Source: Lactimicrobium massiliense
GTDB taxonomy: Bacteria > Bacillota_I > Bacilli_A > Erysipelotrichales > Erysipelotrichaceae
Length of the DNA stretch: 64,000 nt
Reading direction: 5' to 3'
Assembly: GCF_900343155.1 (NCBI RefSeq)
Contig: NZ_OUNG01000004.1
Span: 226,159-290,158, forward strand
The notes below the pieces were generated by a model. That model worked only from the letters and a program-made list of their open reading frames with translations, did not search any database and was not told where the DNA came from. Below, in pieces: positions 54,439-64,000 of the stretch. Position 1 is the stretch's first letter. The number at the start of each line of letters is the position of its first letter. The position numbers and the translations under genes are program-made.

Positions 54439-55142
54439 CTTGTCTCCTTTGTAAATTCTCTGACACATTCCTGGTAGGCTGCCACTGGATCCTGTGCCTG
54501 GGTGATCGGTCTGCCGACCACGATGTAGTCACAGCCCACTCTGGCTGCCTGGACCGGTGTCATGATGCGCTTCTGGTCATCCTTCTGGCTGCTGGCAAAA
54601 CGAATGCCAGGTGTCACCGTCACAAAGTCAGCACCGCATGCCTGGTGTACCTGATCCGCTTCCCATGGCGAGCACACCACTCCATCAAGCCCTGCTGCCT
54701 TTGCATTCTGTGCATAGTGCATGACGACATCCTGCATATCCCGGTGGATATCCAGTTCATTCTCCAAAGCTGTCTGATCCGTGCTGGTCAGCTGCGTGAC
54801 CGCGATCAGCAACGGCTGCTTTCCCTGTTTGATGGACAGTCCCCGTCTGGCAGCCTGCATCATGGCAATGGTGCCTGCCGCATGGACATTGACCATGTCC
54901 ACATCCAGATTTGCCAATACGCGGCATGTCTTCTCTACCGTGTTAGGAATGTCATGCAGCTTGAGATCAAGAAAAATCTGATGTCCCCTCTGTTTCAGTT
55001 CTCTGACAATATCCGGTCCTTCACTGTAAAACAGCTCCATGCCGATTTTGACAAACGGCCGCACCTCACCAAAGCGGTCAAGAAAGGTCAGGGTATCTTT
55101 CTTTGAAGCAAAATCGCAGGCAATGATTACATCTTTTGACAT
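54435..55142 (-). CDS. pyrF: Orotidine 5'-phosphate decarboxylase
   Basis: A 235-residue TIM-barrel enzyme of the short (PyrF group 1) class. The catalytic Asp-Lys-x-x-Asp is DLKLHD (about residues 59-64). A phosphate-binding segment near the end reads YIVVGRPIT. It converts OMP to UMP. The start overlaps pyrD by 16 bases. Confidence 0.95.
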   Translation of the reverse strand: MSKDVIIACDFASKKDTLTFLDRFGEVRPFVKIGMELFYSEGPDIVRELKQRGHQIFLDLKLHDIPNTVEKTCRVLANLDVDMVNVHAAGTIAMMQAARRGLSIKQGKQPLLIAVTQLTSTDQTALENELDIHRDMQDVVMHYAQNAKAAGLDGVVCSPWEADQVHQACGADFVTVTPGIRFASSQKDDQKRIMTPVQAARVGCDYIVVGRPITQAQDPVAAYQECVREFTKETR

Positions 55143-56053
55143 ATATGTCCTCCTCCTATGATCGCATCGAGATTTTCAATGTTGTATCGTTTCATGGCTG
55201 CAGGCAGATCATGGATGATCTTTGCGCAGGCCATGGGATCTTTCAGACTGGCACTGCCGACTTCTGTGGCACAGGCGCCGGCAAGCATCATTTCAATGAC
55301 GTCTTCCGGCGTGGAGACACCGCCGATCCCAATGATCGGAATGCGCACTGCCTCATACACCTGATAGACCATGCGCAATGCAATCGGGAAGACGGCTGGT
55401 CCTGACAGCCCTCCTGCAACATTGGCAAGCACTGGTTTTCTTGTTCGTAAATCAATGCGCATCGCCATCAGGGTATTGATCAGGGCAAGTCCATCGGCAC
55501 CAGCAGATTCACATGCCTTTGCAATCAGTGTGATATCGGTCACATTCGGTGACAGCTTGACGATGACCGGCTTATCACTGACAGCCTTGATCGCTTTTGT
55601 AACAGCATAGGCCGCATCCGGATCCGTGCCAAAGGCCATCCCGCCGCCATGCACATTGGGACAGGAGATATTTACTTCCAGCCAGCCGATCTCCCTAATG
55701 CCATTCAGCTTCTCTGCCACTTCTTTGTATTCATCAATGGAGAACCCGGCAATGTTGGCCATGAATTTCTTGTGATATACCTCTTTCAACTTTGGGATCT
55801 CTTCCTGGATCACGGCATCCACGCCTGGATTGTGCAGGCCGACACTGTTTAACATGCCTTCATTGCCTTCCGCAATTCTCGGCAGCGGATTGCCATATCT
55901 GGGCTCCCGTGTGATTCCCTTGCAGGAAAAGGTACCAAGCTGATTGATGTCATAGAAGCGGGCATATTCCCATCCATAGCCAAACGTGCCGGAGGCAGGG
56001 ATGATGGGATTGTCTAATGGAATTCCACAGAGAGATGTCTTCATGCCTGCCAT
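55127..56053 (-). CDS. pyrD: Dihydroorotate dehydrogenase, catalytic subunit (class 1B)
   Basis: A 308-residue FMN enzyme. The catalytic Cys is in NISCPNVHGGG, as in class 1 enzymes, and class 1B is indicated by pyrK next to it. Start at 56053 behind GAGGAA; a second ATG three codons later overlaps the pyrK stop. Together PyrD and PyrK pass electrons to NAD. Confidence 0.95.
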   Translation of the reverse strand: MAGMKTSLCGIPLDNPIIPASGTFGYGWEYARFYDINQLGTFSCKGITREPRYGNPLPRIAEGNEGMLNSVGLHNPGVDAVIQEEIPKLKEVYHKKFMANIAGFSIDEYKEVAEKLNGIREIGWLEVNISCPNVHGGGMAFGTDPDAAYAVTKAIKAVSDKPVIVKLSPNVTDITLIAKACESAGADGLALINTLMAMRIDLRTRKPVLANVAGGLSGPAVFPIALRMVYQVYEAVRIPIIGIGGVSTPEDVIEMMLAGACATEVGSASLKDPMACAKIIHDLPAAMKRYNIENLDAIIGGGHICQKM

Positions 56054-56769
56054 AACAATTCCTCTTTATTGAATACCGGTCCGTCATGGCAGATGCGCCT
56101 TGGTCCATTTTTTGTCATGATGGCACAGCCCATGCAGGCTCCAAAGCCGCATCCCATGCGGGCTTCCAGTGATACCTGCACAGGAACCTCTGCTTTTTCT
56201 GCCACCCCCTGCAACATTCCCATCGGTCCACAGGTATAGATACACGTCGCATTTGCCTTCATGCCGTCTGTGACAAGCCCCCTGTGTCCAAGGCTGCCAT
56301 CCTGTGTATAGACGCTGACATCACAGCCCATCTTCTGCATTTCGTCCAACAGGATCGCATCCTTTTTACTCTGAAAGCCGGCCAGTACGGTAACCTGCTT
56401 TTTCTGACAAAGCAGCTGCCTGGCAAGATACGGCATTGGGACCATGCCAAGACCGCCGCCGATTAACATGGGATGATCTCCTGCAATGGTCAGATCAAAG
56501 CCGTTGCCGCATGGTCCCAGCAGGTTGATGTCTGCATAGGATGGCAGCTGCGTCATCGCTCTGGTGCCTTTGCCAACGACACGGTAGATGAGCGTGATGA
56601 CATTGGCCTGCACATTGGAAACACTGAATGGCCTCCGCAGAAACAGACCCGGAATCTCTGCATCCACAAACTGCCCCGGAACCAGATCCATCTGCACCTG
56701 TATCTGCATCTGCCAGATTTCTTCGGTGATGGCATGGTTATTGAGGATGACACCGTTTTTTTCTTCCAT
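56041..56769 (-). CDS. pyrK: Dihydroorotate dehydrogenase electron-transfer subunit
   Basis: A 242-residue FAD and 2Fe-2S protein, starting at 56769 behind GGAGG. The FAD part has FLRRPFSVSN; the NAD part has LIGGGLGMVP; the cluster Cys residues are in GCGFGACMGC and in RICHDGPVF. It begins directly after an attenuator hairpin. Confidence 0.94.
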   Translation of the reverse strand: MEEKNGVILNNHAITEEIWQMQIQVQMDLVPGQFVDAEIPGLFLRRPFSVSNVQANVITLIYRVVGKGTRAMTQLPSYADINLLGPCGNGFDLTIAGDHPMLIGGGLGMVPMPYLARQLLCQKKQVTVLAGFQSKKDAILLDEMQKMGCDVSVYTQDGSLGHRGLVTDGMKANATCIYTCGPMGMLQGVAEKAEVPVQVSLEARMGCGFGACMGCAIMTKNGPRRICHDGPVFNKEELLWQA

Positions 56770-56784
56770 CTTTTCCTCCTGCCA

Positions 56785-56811
56785 CAAAAAAAGTCTTCCC
56801 GCAGGAAGACC
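56785..56811 (-). terminator. pyr attenuator terminator
   Basis: GTCTTCC pairs with GGAAGAC around CGCA, followed by seven T on the minus strand. AGGAAGAC at 56853-56846 of the leader can pair with its first arm, forming the antiterminator. Confidence 0.85.
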
Positions 56812-56851
56812 GTACATTTCTCATCTTACTTGAAAAGTATGTTCTGTCTTC

Positions 56852-56869
56852 CTGATCTCTCTGTATCAG
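56852..56869 (-). promoter_or_regulatory. PyrR-binding hairpin of the pyr attenuator
   Basis: On the RNA, CTGAT/ATCAG closes a loop with ACAGAGAG, close to the PyrR-binding consensus CAGAGAGG. Its 3' arm overlaps the antiterminator sequence, so PyrR-UMP binding should favour termination. Confidence 0.75.
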
Positions 56870-56893
56870 ATTAAAGACTGCGTAACTTTTTTA

Positions 56894-57400
56894 TCATGTC
56901 GTAGGCACTTTGTCAACGCTCTTTGCTTTGGCATGCAGGAAGGCAATGAGCTCTGCACTGCAGTATTTCTTGATCACAATCTGCCCGCTGCCCGGCTTTG
57001 CCATCAGATAGAAGGCATTTCCATCCTCCAGGATTTCCTGCAGGTCACTGTACAGCAGCCTGCCTTTATTGCTGTGCCATTTCACGATAAAGCCCTTGCG
57101 GTCAAAGGATAACGACTGCTCGTCCCTGGAGATCATCGGGTTTTCCAGGTAGTGATTGCGGCAGGTAATCGGCCACATGAAGCCAAGCATGAAAGCAGAA
57201 AGAAAGGAAAAGCACAGGCCTGCGATCAGAATGTAGATGATGTGCAGGAAGTATCCGGCAGCGGCAATGACAAGGCCGATCGCAAGCATGATGGCTTCCT
57301 GTTTCTGCTGGCGTTTCTTTGCGCCGATGCCGCATACATTGCAATAGCGGCGGTAATCAGAAGCTGAGATCTTCTGCGTGATATGGAAGTCCGGTGTCAT
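56894..57400 (-). CDS. YcxB-like membrane protein
   Basis: A 168-residue protein with two hydrophobic helices (about 37-75) and a C-terminal domain with SFDRKGFIVKW.. and LLYSDLQEILED. The layout fits the YcxB family (unknown function). A single CNVCG near the N-terminus is not a complete zinc site. It overlaps pyrR by four bases and lies between pyrR and the pyr attenuator, so it probably shares the pyrR transcript. Confidence 0.7.
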   Translation of the reverse strand: MTPDFHITQKISASDYRRYCNVCGIGAKKRQQKQEAIMLAIGLVIAAAGYFLHIIYILIAGLCFSFLSAFMLGFMWPITCRNHYLENPMISRDEQSLSFDRKGFIVKWHSNKGRLLYSDLQEILEDGNAFYLMAKPGSGQIVIKKYCSAELIAFLHAKAKSVDKVPTT

Positions 57401-57930
57401 CTTTCAATGTAGACGGCATTTTCACCATCATTGTCCATCAATCTGACCTGTACGTTTTCACTCTTTGCCGTTGGTACATTCTTGCCGACAAAGTCCGCCC
57501 GGATCGGCAGTTCACGGTGGCCTCTGTCCACCAGCACAGCAAGCTGGATGTACTTTGGACGTCCCTTTGTGATGACAGCTTCCATGGCCGCTCTGGCTGT
57601 GCGGCCAGTATAGAGCACATCATCCACGATGATGACAGTTTTGCCAGTGATGTCACATGGGAATACAGATTCCTGGCTGCGCTTTAGTTTCTCTTCATTG
57701 CTCAGATCGTCACGGTGCAGGGTAATGTCCAGATGGCCCACAGGGACTGTTACGCCTTCAAACTTCTGAATATTTTCCTGCAGGATCGTTGCCAGGCAGA
57801 CGCCTCTTGTCACAACGCCCATTAATACAACATCCTGTACGCCCTCATTGCGCTCAATGATCTCATGCGTCATGCGGGCCAGAGAACGCCGCATCGTCAC
57901 TTCATCCATAATCTGTGTTTTCTCACTCAT
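57397..57930 (-). CDS. pyrR: Bifunctional PyrR regulator / uracil phosphoribosyltransferase
   Basis: A 177-residue protein that binds pyr mRNA leaders in response to UMP and also has uracil phosphoribosyltransferase activity. The PRPP motif VIIVDDVLYTGRT is intact. It starts three bases after the VanY-like gene with no hairpin in front, so PyrR itself is not under the attenuator seen here. Its target is the hairpin at 56852-56869. Confidence 0.95.
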   Translation of the reverse strand: MSEKTQIMDEVTMRRSLARMTHEIIERNEGVQDVVLMGVVTRGVCLATILQENIQKFEGVTVPVGHLDITLHRDDLSNEEKLKRSQESVFPCDITGKTVIIVDDVLYTGRTARAAMEAVITKGRPKYIQLAVLVDRGHRELPIRADFVGKNVPTAKSENVQVRLMDNDGENAVYIER

Positions 57931-57933
57931 GAT

Positions 57934-58752
57934 TCACTCTCCAAAATACTCTTCCATCGTTAATCCCGAAGCAGTAATCTTCTCTGCCTCGTCTTTGCCA
58001 ACATACCGATAATTCCACGGGGAATAGATGACCCCGGTCACATCCTGCTTGTTCTGCGGATAGCGCAGGATCCAGCCATACCTGGCCGCATTTGCCGCAA
58101 GCCAGGCACTTTCACCGGTTGTATCAAAACATTCATCCAGACGGCACGTGCCATCACTTGTGCCAAGGTCCACGGCAAGGCCAAGCTGGTGTTCACTGGC
58201 CCCGGGCATATCATCAATAATGTCCGCGTGGTCTTTGCCATACAGACCGACATAGTAGTTGTATAGTTCTGTTTCATCTTCATAGCTGCGATAGCCTGAG
58301 ATCAGCACCAGATTGACGCCGTCCTGTCTGGCTGCAGCAAACATCGCTTCCAGTGCCTGGGCTGCTTCATGACGCAGATAGATCGTGCGTGAACTTGCCA
58401 CATCCACCTGTACCAGGTCATCCGGCACATAGCTTTGATCCAGACGGGATGTGCGGTTGACAATCTTTAACAGGGAATCATTGGAAGTGGTGTCCGGGGC
58501 GGCTGTTGGAACTGGCGTTGGTGTCGGGGTTGATGTTGGAACAACGGCAGGCACCGCTGTGGATACAGCAGAAGCAGAGGCCTCTGGTGAAGAAAGCGAG
58601 GCAGTGGCAGCAGTCCCCTTTTTCTCAGCTGCGCTGCGGATGCGCTGGGCACCGCCGGACAGCGTTAAAACAAGCAGTCCGGCCACAATCAGGCCGCACA
58701 GCACAATAACAGTATACAGTTTTGCATAAAAGTGCCGTTCTGATCTTTTCAC
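57934..58752 (-). CDS. VanY-like protein with altered metal site
   Basis: A 272-residue protein with one N-terminal membrane helix (about 13-33), a long Thr/Pro/Ala-rich linker (45-90) and a VanY (peptidase M15B) domain. SGYRSYEDE and SEHQLGLAVDLG are kept, with the His and Asp metal ligands in the second. The last motif, normally E-P-W-H, reads SPWNYRYVG: both the catalytic Glu and the third ligand His are replaced (Ser and Asn). The domain is probably inactive as a D,D-carboxypeptidase and may only bind peptidoglycan. It lies three bases upstream of pyrR on the same strand. Confidence 0.88.
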   Translation of the reverse strand: MKRSERHFYAKLYTVIVLCGLIVAGLLVLTLSGGAQRIRSAAEKKGTAATASLSSPEASASAVSTAVPAVVPTSTPTPTPVPTAAPDTTSNDSLLKIVNRTSRLDQSYVPDDLVQVDVASSRTIYLRHEAAQALEAMFAAARQDGVNLVLISGYRSYEDETELYNYYVGLYGKDHADIIDDMPGASEHQLGLAVDLGTSDGTCRLDECFDTTGESAWLAANAARYGWILRYPQNKQDVTGVIYSPWNYRYVGKDEAEKITASGLTMEEYFGE

Positions 58753-58829
58753 AAGTCATATTGTACTACAAGAAGCACATCTGTCCCTGTCTGCCAGCCC
58801 TGTTTGCCTGCATAAGATGCACTTTCTGA

Positions 58830-60347
<1,518 letters not shown>

Positions 60348-60352
60348 GGAAA

Positions 60353-62311
60353 ATAGGGTAGAGTGAGCCGCGTTAGCGGCTCGACCCTCCCGTTGCACCG
60401 TACGTACGGTTTTCCGTATACGGCGCTACGTTTGTATTTACTTACGATTATTGAGGTGGTATTCCAACGGGTTGACCAGTCCTGGTCGACCTGTTTTCCT
60501 ACTTGGCAGGGCCAGTACTTTCGGGCTGAGAGCGTAATTTACCACATCCATTCCACTCCTCCGATACCATCCTAGGCGTGAGTTGGCTACCTTGTATGTA
60601 TCTTCATCGGTGAAATTACAAGGGAACATAGCGTTAAGCCTTTGGAGATTTGTGTCTATACGCTTCGGTTTCTTCCATTGCTTGATGATGATGACTCTGA
60701 CTTTGTGCCGCATCCACTGTCCATATTCATCGAGGAAAGCCTTCATATCTCCGATGATGAAATAATTGATCCATCCTCTGACGATCTGATTCAGTTTTGT
60801 GAATGTGACGGCCAGAGGTCTGGATACTGCTTCCTTGCGTTGCAGGACAGCCTTGGTTTTCGCCATCAGCCGTTTCTTTCTGTCATCACTCGGTTTGCAG
60901 TGCCATCCGTCTTTTGCCTTCCAGTACGTAAAGCCTAGGAACTCGCTGTGTGTTGGCCTGACCACCTTTGTCTTGGTTGGACTGACCTTCAGAAACAGCT
61001 TTCGTTCCAGCCATGAGGCTACCGACTTCATCACTCTGTCTGCCGCCATTTCGCTCTTCACGAAGATGTCGCAGTCATCTGCGTACCGCACAAAATGCAG
61101 TCCTCTGCTCTCCAGTTCTTTGTCAAATTTATCGAGATAAATAAGGCTAAGTATCGGACTGAGGGGTCCGCCTTGCGGAACGCCTAGTTCAGTTGGTGAT
61201 ACGAGTCCGTTCACCATGACGCCAGCCTTCAGAAAGGACCGGATCAGGTGTAACGTTCTCTTGTCGTTTACCTTTTCTCTCAAAATGGAGATTAATTTGT
61301 CATGATTCACCGTATCGAAATACTTTTCGATGTCGAGATCAATCACCCAGTCGTATCCGCTGTTCAGATTATTCAGGACATCCTTCATCGCATCATGTGC
61401 GCTTCTGTTTGGCCTGAATCCATAACTATGGTCACTGAATGTGCTGTCGTAGATGCCGCTGAGTACCTGGGCTGCTGCCTGCTGTACCACCCGGTCTGCG
61501 ACTGACGGAATACCTAATGGCCTTTGCTTGCCATTGGGCTTGGGTATATAGACCCTGCGGACTGGTTTCGGTCTGTACTGCATGTTCCGGATCTGCTGTT
61601 TGATTATTTCTTTATGTTTAGAGAAATACTCATCCAGCTCACTGGTTTTCATGCCGTCCACGCCGGCCGCGCCACGGTTTCTCTTAACCCTTCTGATCGC
61701 TTCTTCCAAGTTTTCGTCACTCAGAATCACTTCAATTAATTCCATACCGCTGTGCCATTCCTTTCTATCTGTAGATTATTCAGAATCATCCCGGGGTCCT
61801 TTGCCGTCAGAGGTTACGATCCTCTGCTGTAGGCTTATCCTCCCTTTCGGACTATCCGAACATTGCGTATAGTGGGGCACACTATACAAACATTAGGTCC
61901 TTCGCTCCACTTCCGTTACAGAAGCTTCATCACTACTATGACCTCAGCTGACTTCCTGCGATAGACCTTTATCCGACCAGATGATAACGATAGCTGTTTA
62001 AAAGCGTCTCGGTTTCCCTGTGTTTAGGTTCATCTGTCCGCAGGATCTCTCGGGGTAAGACACACATCTGTAATTTCCATAGCTTCCTGATTTACCGGTC
62101 GGCTTTACGTTTGTCTTTTGGACTTCAGCTTGCATAGCAGCCTTATCCGCCTTATGGCCTCAATCAGGTTTCTGTACGTAAGCTCAGAAATATGCTAGCT
62201 ACTGCTTTCGCTCTGGGTTATTCACCCTCGGCTGGTAGTTCACTTCGCTTGGCGACAAATACCCGCGGCCTGCCTCTATTGCAGGCTAGATGTGTGCCAT
62301 GCCCGACACAC
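60353..62311 (-). mobile_element. Group IIC intron
   Basis: A roughly 1.96 kb intron on the minus strand. The 5' end is GTGTGTCGGGC (62311 and down). Near the other end, domain V folds as GCGCCGTATACGG, GAAA-like loop, CCGTACGTACGGTGC (about 60393-60425), and domain VI ends in ACCCTAT (60353). The 5' exon on that strand is a stem-loop (GACACCG/CGGTGCC) followed by TTTTCCATA, the insertion site favoured by class C introns. It encodes one reverse transcriptase (60438-61745). Confidence 0.85.
60438..61745 (-). CDS. ltrA: Group II intron reverse transcriptase/maturase
   Basis: A 435-residue reverse transcriptase and maturase. RT motifs are in place, including GVPQGGPLSP and the catalytic FVRYADDCDIF. 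A maturase X domain follows (RGWINYFIIGDMK). There is no endonuclease domain, which agrees with class C introns, and its arrangement is close to the Eubacterium rectale type. The frame is intact, so the intron may be mobile. Confidence 0.95.
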   Translation of the reverse strand: MELIEVILSDENLEEAIRRVKRNRGAAGVDGMKTSELDEYFSKHKEIIKQQIRNMQYRPKPVRRVYIPKPNGKQRPLGIPSVADRVVQQAAAQVLSGIYDSTFSDHSYGFRPNRSAHDAMKDVLNNLNSGYDWVIDLDIEKYFDTVNHDKLISILREKVNDKRTLHLIRSFLKAGVMVNGLVSPTELGVPQGGPLSPILSLIYLDKFDKELESRGLHFVRYADDCDIFVKSEMAADRVMKSVASWLERKLFLKVSPTKTKVVRPTHSEFLGFTYWKAKDGWHCKPSDDRKKRLMAKTKAVLQRKEAVSRPLAVTFTKLNQIVRGWINYFIIGDMKAFLDEYGQWMRHKVRVIIIKQWKKPKRIDTNLQRLNAMFPCNFTDEDTYKVANSRLGWYRRSGMDVVNYALSPKVLALPSRKTGRPGLVNPLEYHLNNRK

Positions 62312-62316
62312 TATGG

Positions 62317-62341
62317 AAAAGGCACCGCACGGTGTCTTTTT
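62317..62341 (+). terminator. Terminator of GH1 copy 1, displaced by the intron
   Basis: GGCACC/GGTGTC hairpin followed by TTTTT on the plus strand. Without the intron it would stand a few bases after the stop codon of copy 1; it is now 1.97 kb away. Confidence 0.7.
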
Positions 62342-62387
62342 CTATCGGACCAAAGTAAAAAACAGAGTATCATGAAAGCAGAGATAA

Positions 62388-63830
<1,443 letters not shown>

Positions 63831-63840
63831 GAGAAACCGA

Positions 63841-63869
63841 AAAACGAGGCTGAAAGGCCTCGCTTTTTT
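63841..63869 (+). terminator. Terminator of GH1 copy 2
   Basis: CGAGGC/GCCTCG stem with a 6-base loop and TTTTTT after it. Confidence 0.88.
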
Positions 63870-63892
63870 GGCTTGCTGAAGGGAAAAAAGAA

Positions 63893-63912
63893 AAGGATCC
63901 GTAAGGATCCTT
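63893..63912 (-). terminator. Terminator of the rRNA operon
   Basis: AAGGATCC/GGATCCTT perfect 8-base stem around GTAA, followed by TTCTTTTTT on the minus strand, directly after the 5S gene. Confidence 0.85.
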
Positions 63913-63916
63913 GCTA

Positions 63917-64000
63917 ACCTGGCAGCGTGCTCTTTTTGCCCGTAAGGCTATCTTCGCCGCTGAAGTGCTTAACTTCTGTGTTCGGGATGGGAACAGGTGT
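63917..64000 (-). rRNA. rrf: 5S rRNA, 3' part (cut by the window end)
   Basis: The minus strand reads ACACCTGTTCCCATCCCGAA and continues with the GAAGTTAAGC segment to GCTGCCAGG, all conserved in 5S rRNA. About 84 of roughly 115 bases are in the window. The 23S and 16S genes should follow beyond position 64000. Confidence 0.95.

Overview
The window looks like chromosome of a mid-GC Bacillota (Firmicutes), most likely of the Erysipelotrichia. Supporting points are PyrR attenuation, a PurO-type IMP cyclohydrolase beside a stand-alone AICAR transformylase, a CelB-type PTS, cre-like sites, strong AGGAGG-type ribosome sites and a Gram-positive type IV pilus operon. The genus cannot be named from sequence alone. 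Most of it is housekeeping sequence, broken by three mobile elements.

Layout. 1-5260 (minus): pilB-pilT-pilC-pilin, then a second pilin copy without leader or start codon. 5364-6125: IS200-type element. 6209-10615 (minus): str operon rpsL-rpsG-fusA-tuf with its promoter. 10778-15278: sugar-receptor/GGDEF fusion, DUF4428 and CpXC zinc proteins, ZIP metal transporter. 15426-19008: class I ribonucleotide reductase nrdAB. 19087-22250: ChbG-like deacetylase and CelB-type PTS permease, divergent from an RpiR regulator across a region with repeated operators and a cre site. 22272-23431: PAS protein and an Ltp-repeat membrane protein. 23566-32583 (minus): purE-M-N-O-AICARFT-D-L, seven tightly packed purine genes behind a 190-nt leader. 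32922-34505: TPR-GGDEF protein, followed at once by an IS1182-family element. 36503-41547: thioredoxin-like protein, TetR regulator and a heterodimeric ABC exporter. 41584-43868: a scrambled region with two solitary CRISPR-like repeats around DUF1287, FluC and XRE genes. 43869-49479: lactate-oxidase-like enzyme, two tiny genes, MATE exporter, polysaccharide deacetylase, asnA. 49614-53753 (minus): M20 hydrolase-metN-metI-metQ. 53803-58752 (minus): pyr genes, pyrR and a VanY-like protein. 58878-63830: two GH1 genes separated by an antisense group II intron. 63917-64000: 3' part of a 5S rRNA gene on the minus strand.

The most unusual locus is the methionine transport operon. Its mRNA leader encodes a 27-residue peptide with the codon run Met-Met-Met-Cys-Met-Cys, followed by mutually exclusive hairpins and an intrinsic terminator: a textbook ribosome-mediated attenuator where Bacillota normally use S-box or T-box RNAs. 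The substrate-binding protein of the same operon is circularly permuted: the second half of the MetQ fold comes first and the first half comes last.

Other points of interest are the silent pilin cassette, tandem MshEN cyclic-di-GMP motifs in PilB alongside two diguanylate cyclases in the window, the two CRISPR-like repeats, the VanY-like protein without its usual Glu and His, and the intron lying between a GH1 stop codon and its terminator.
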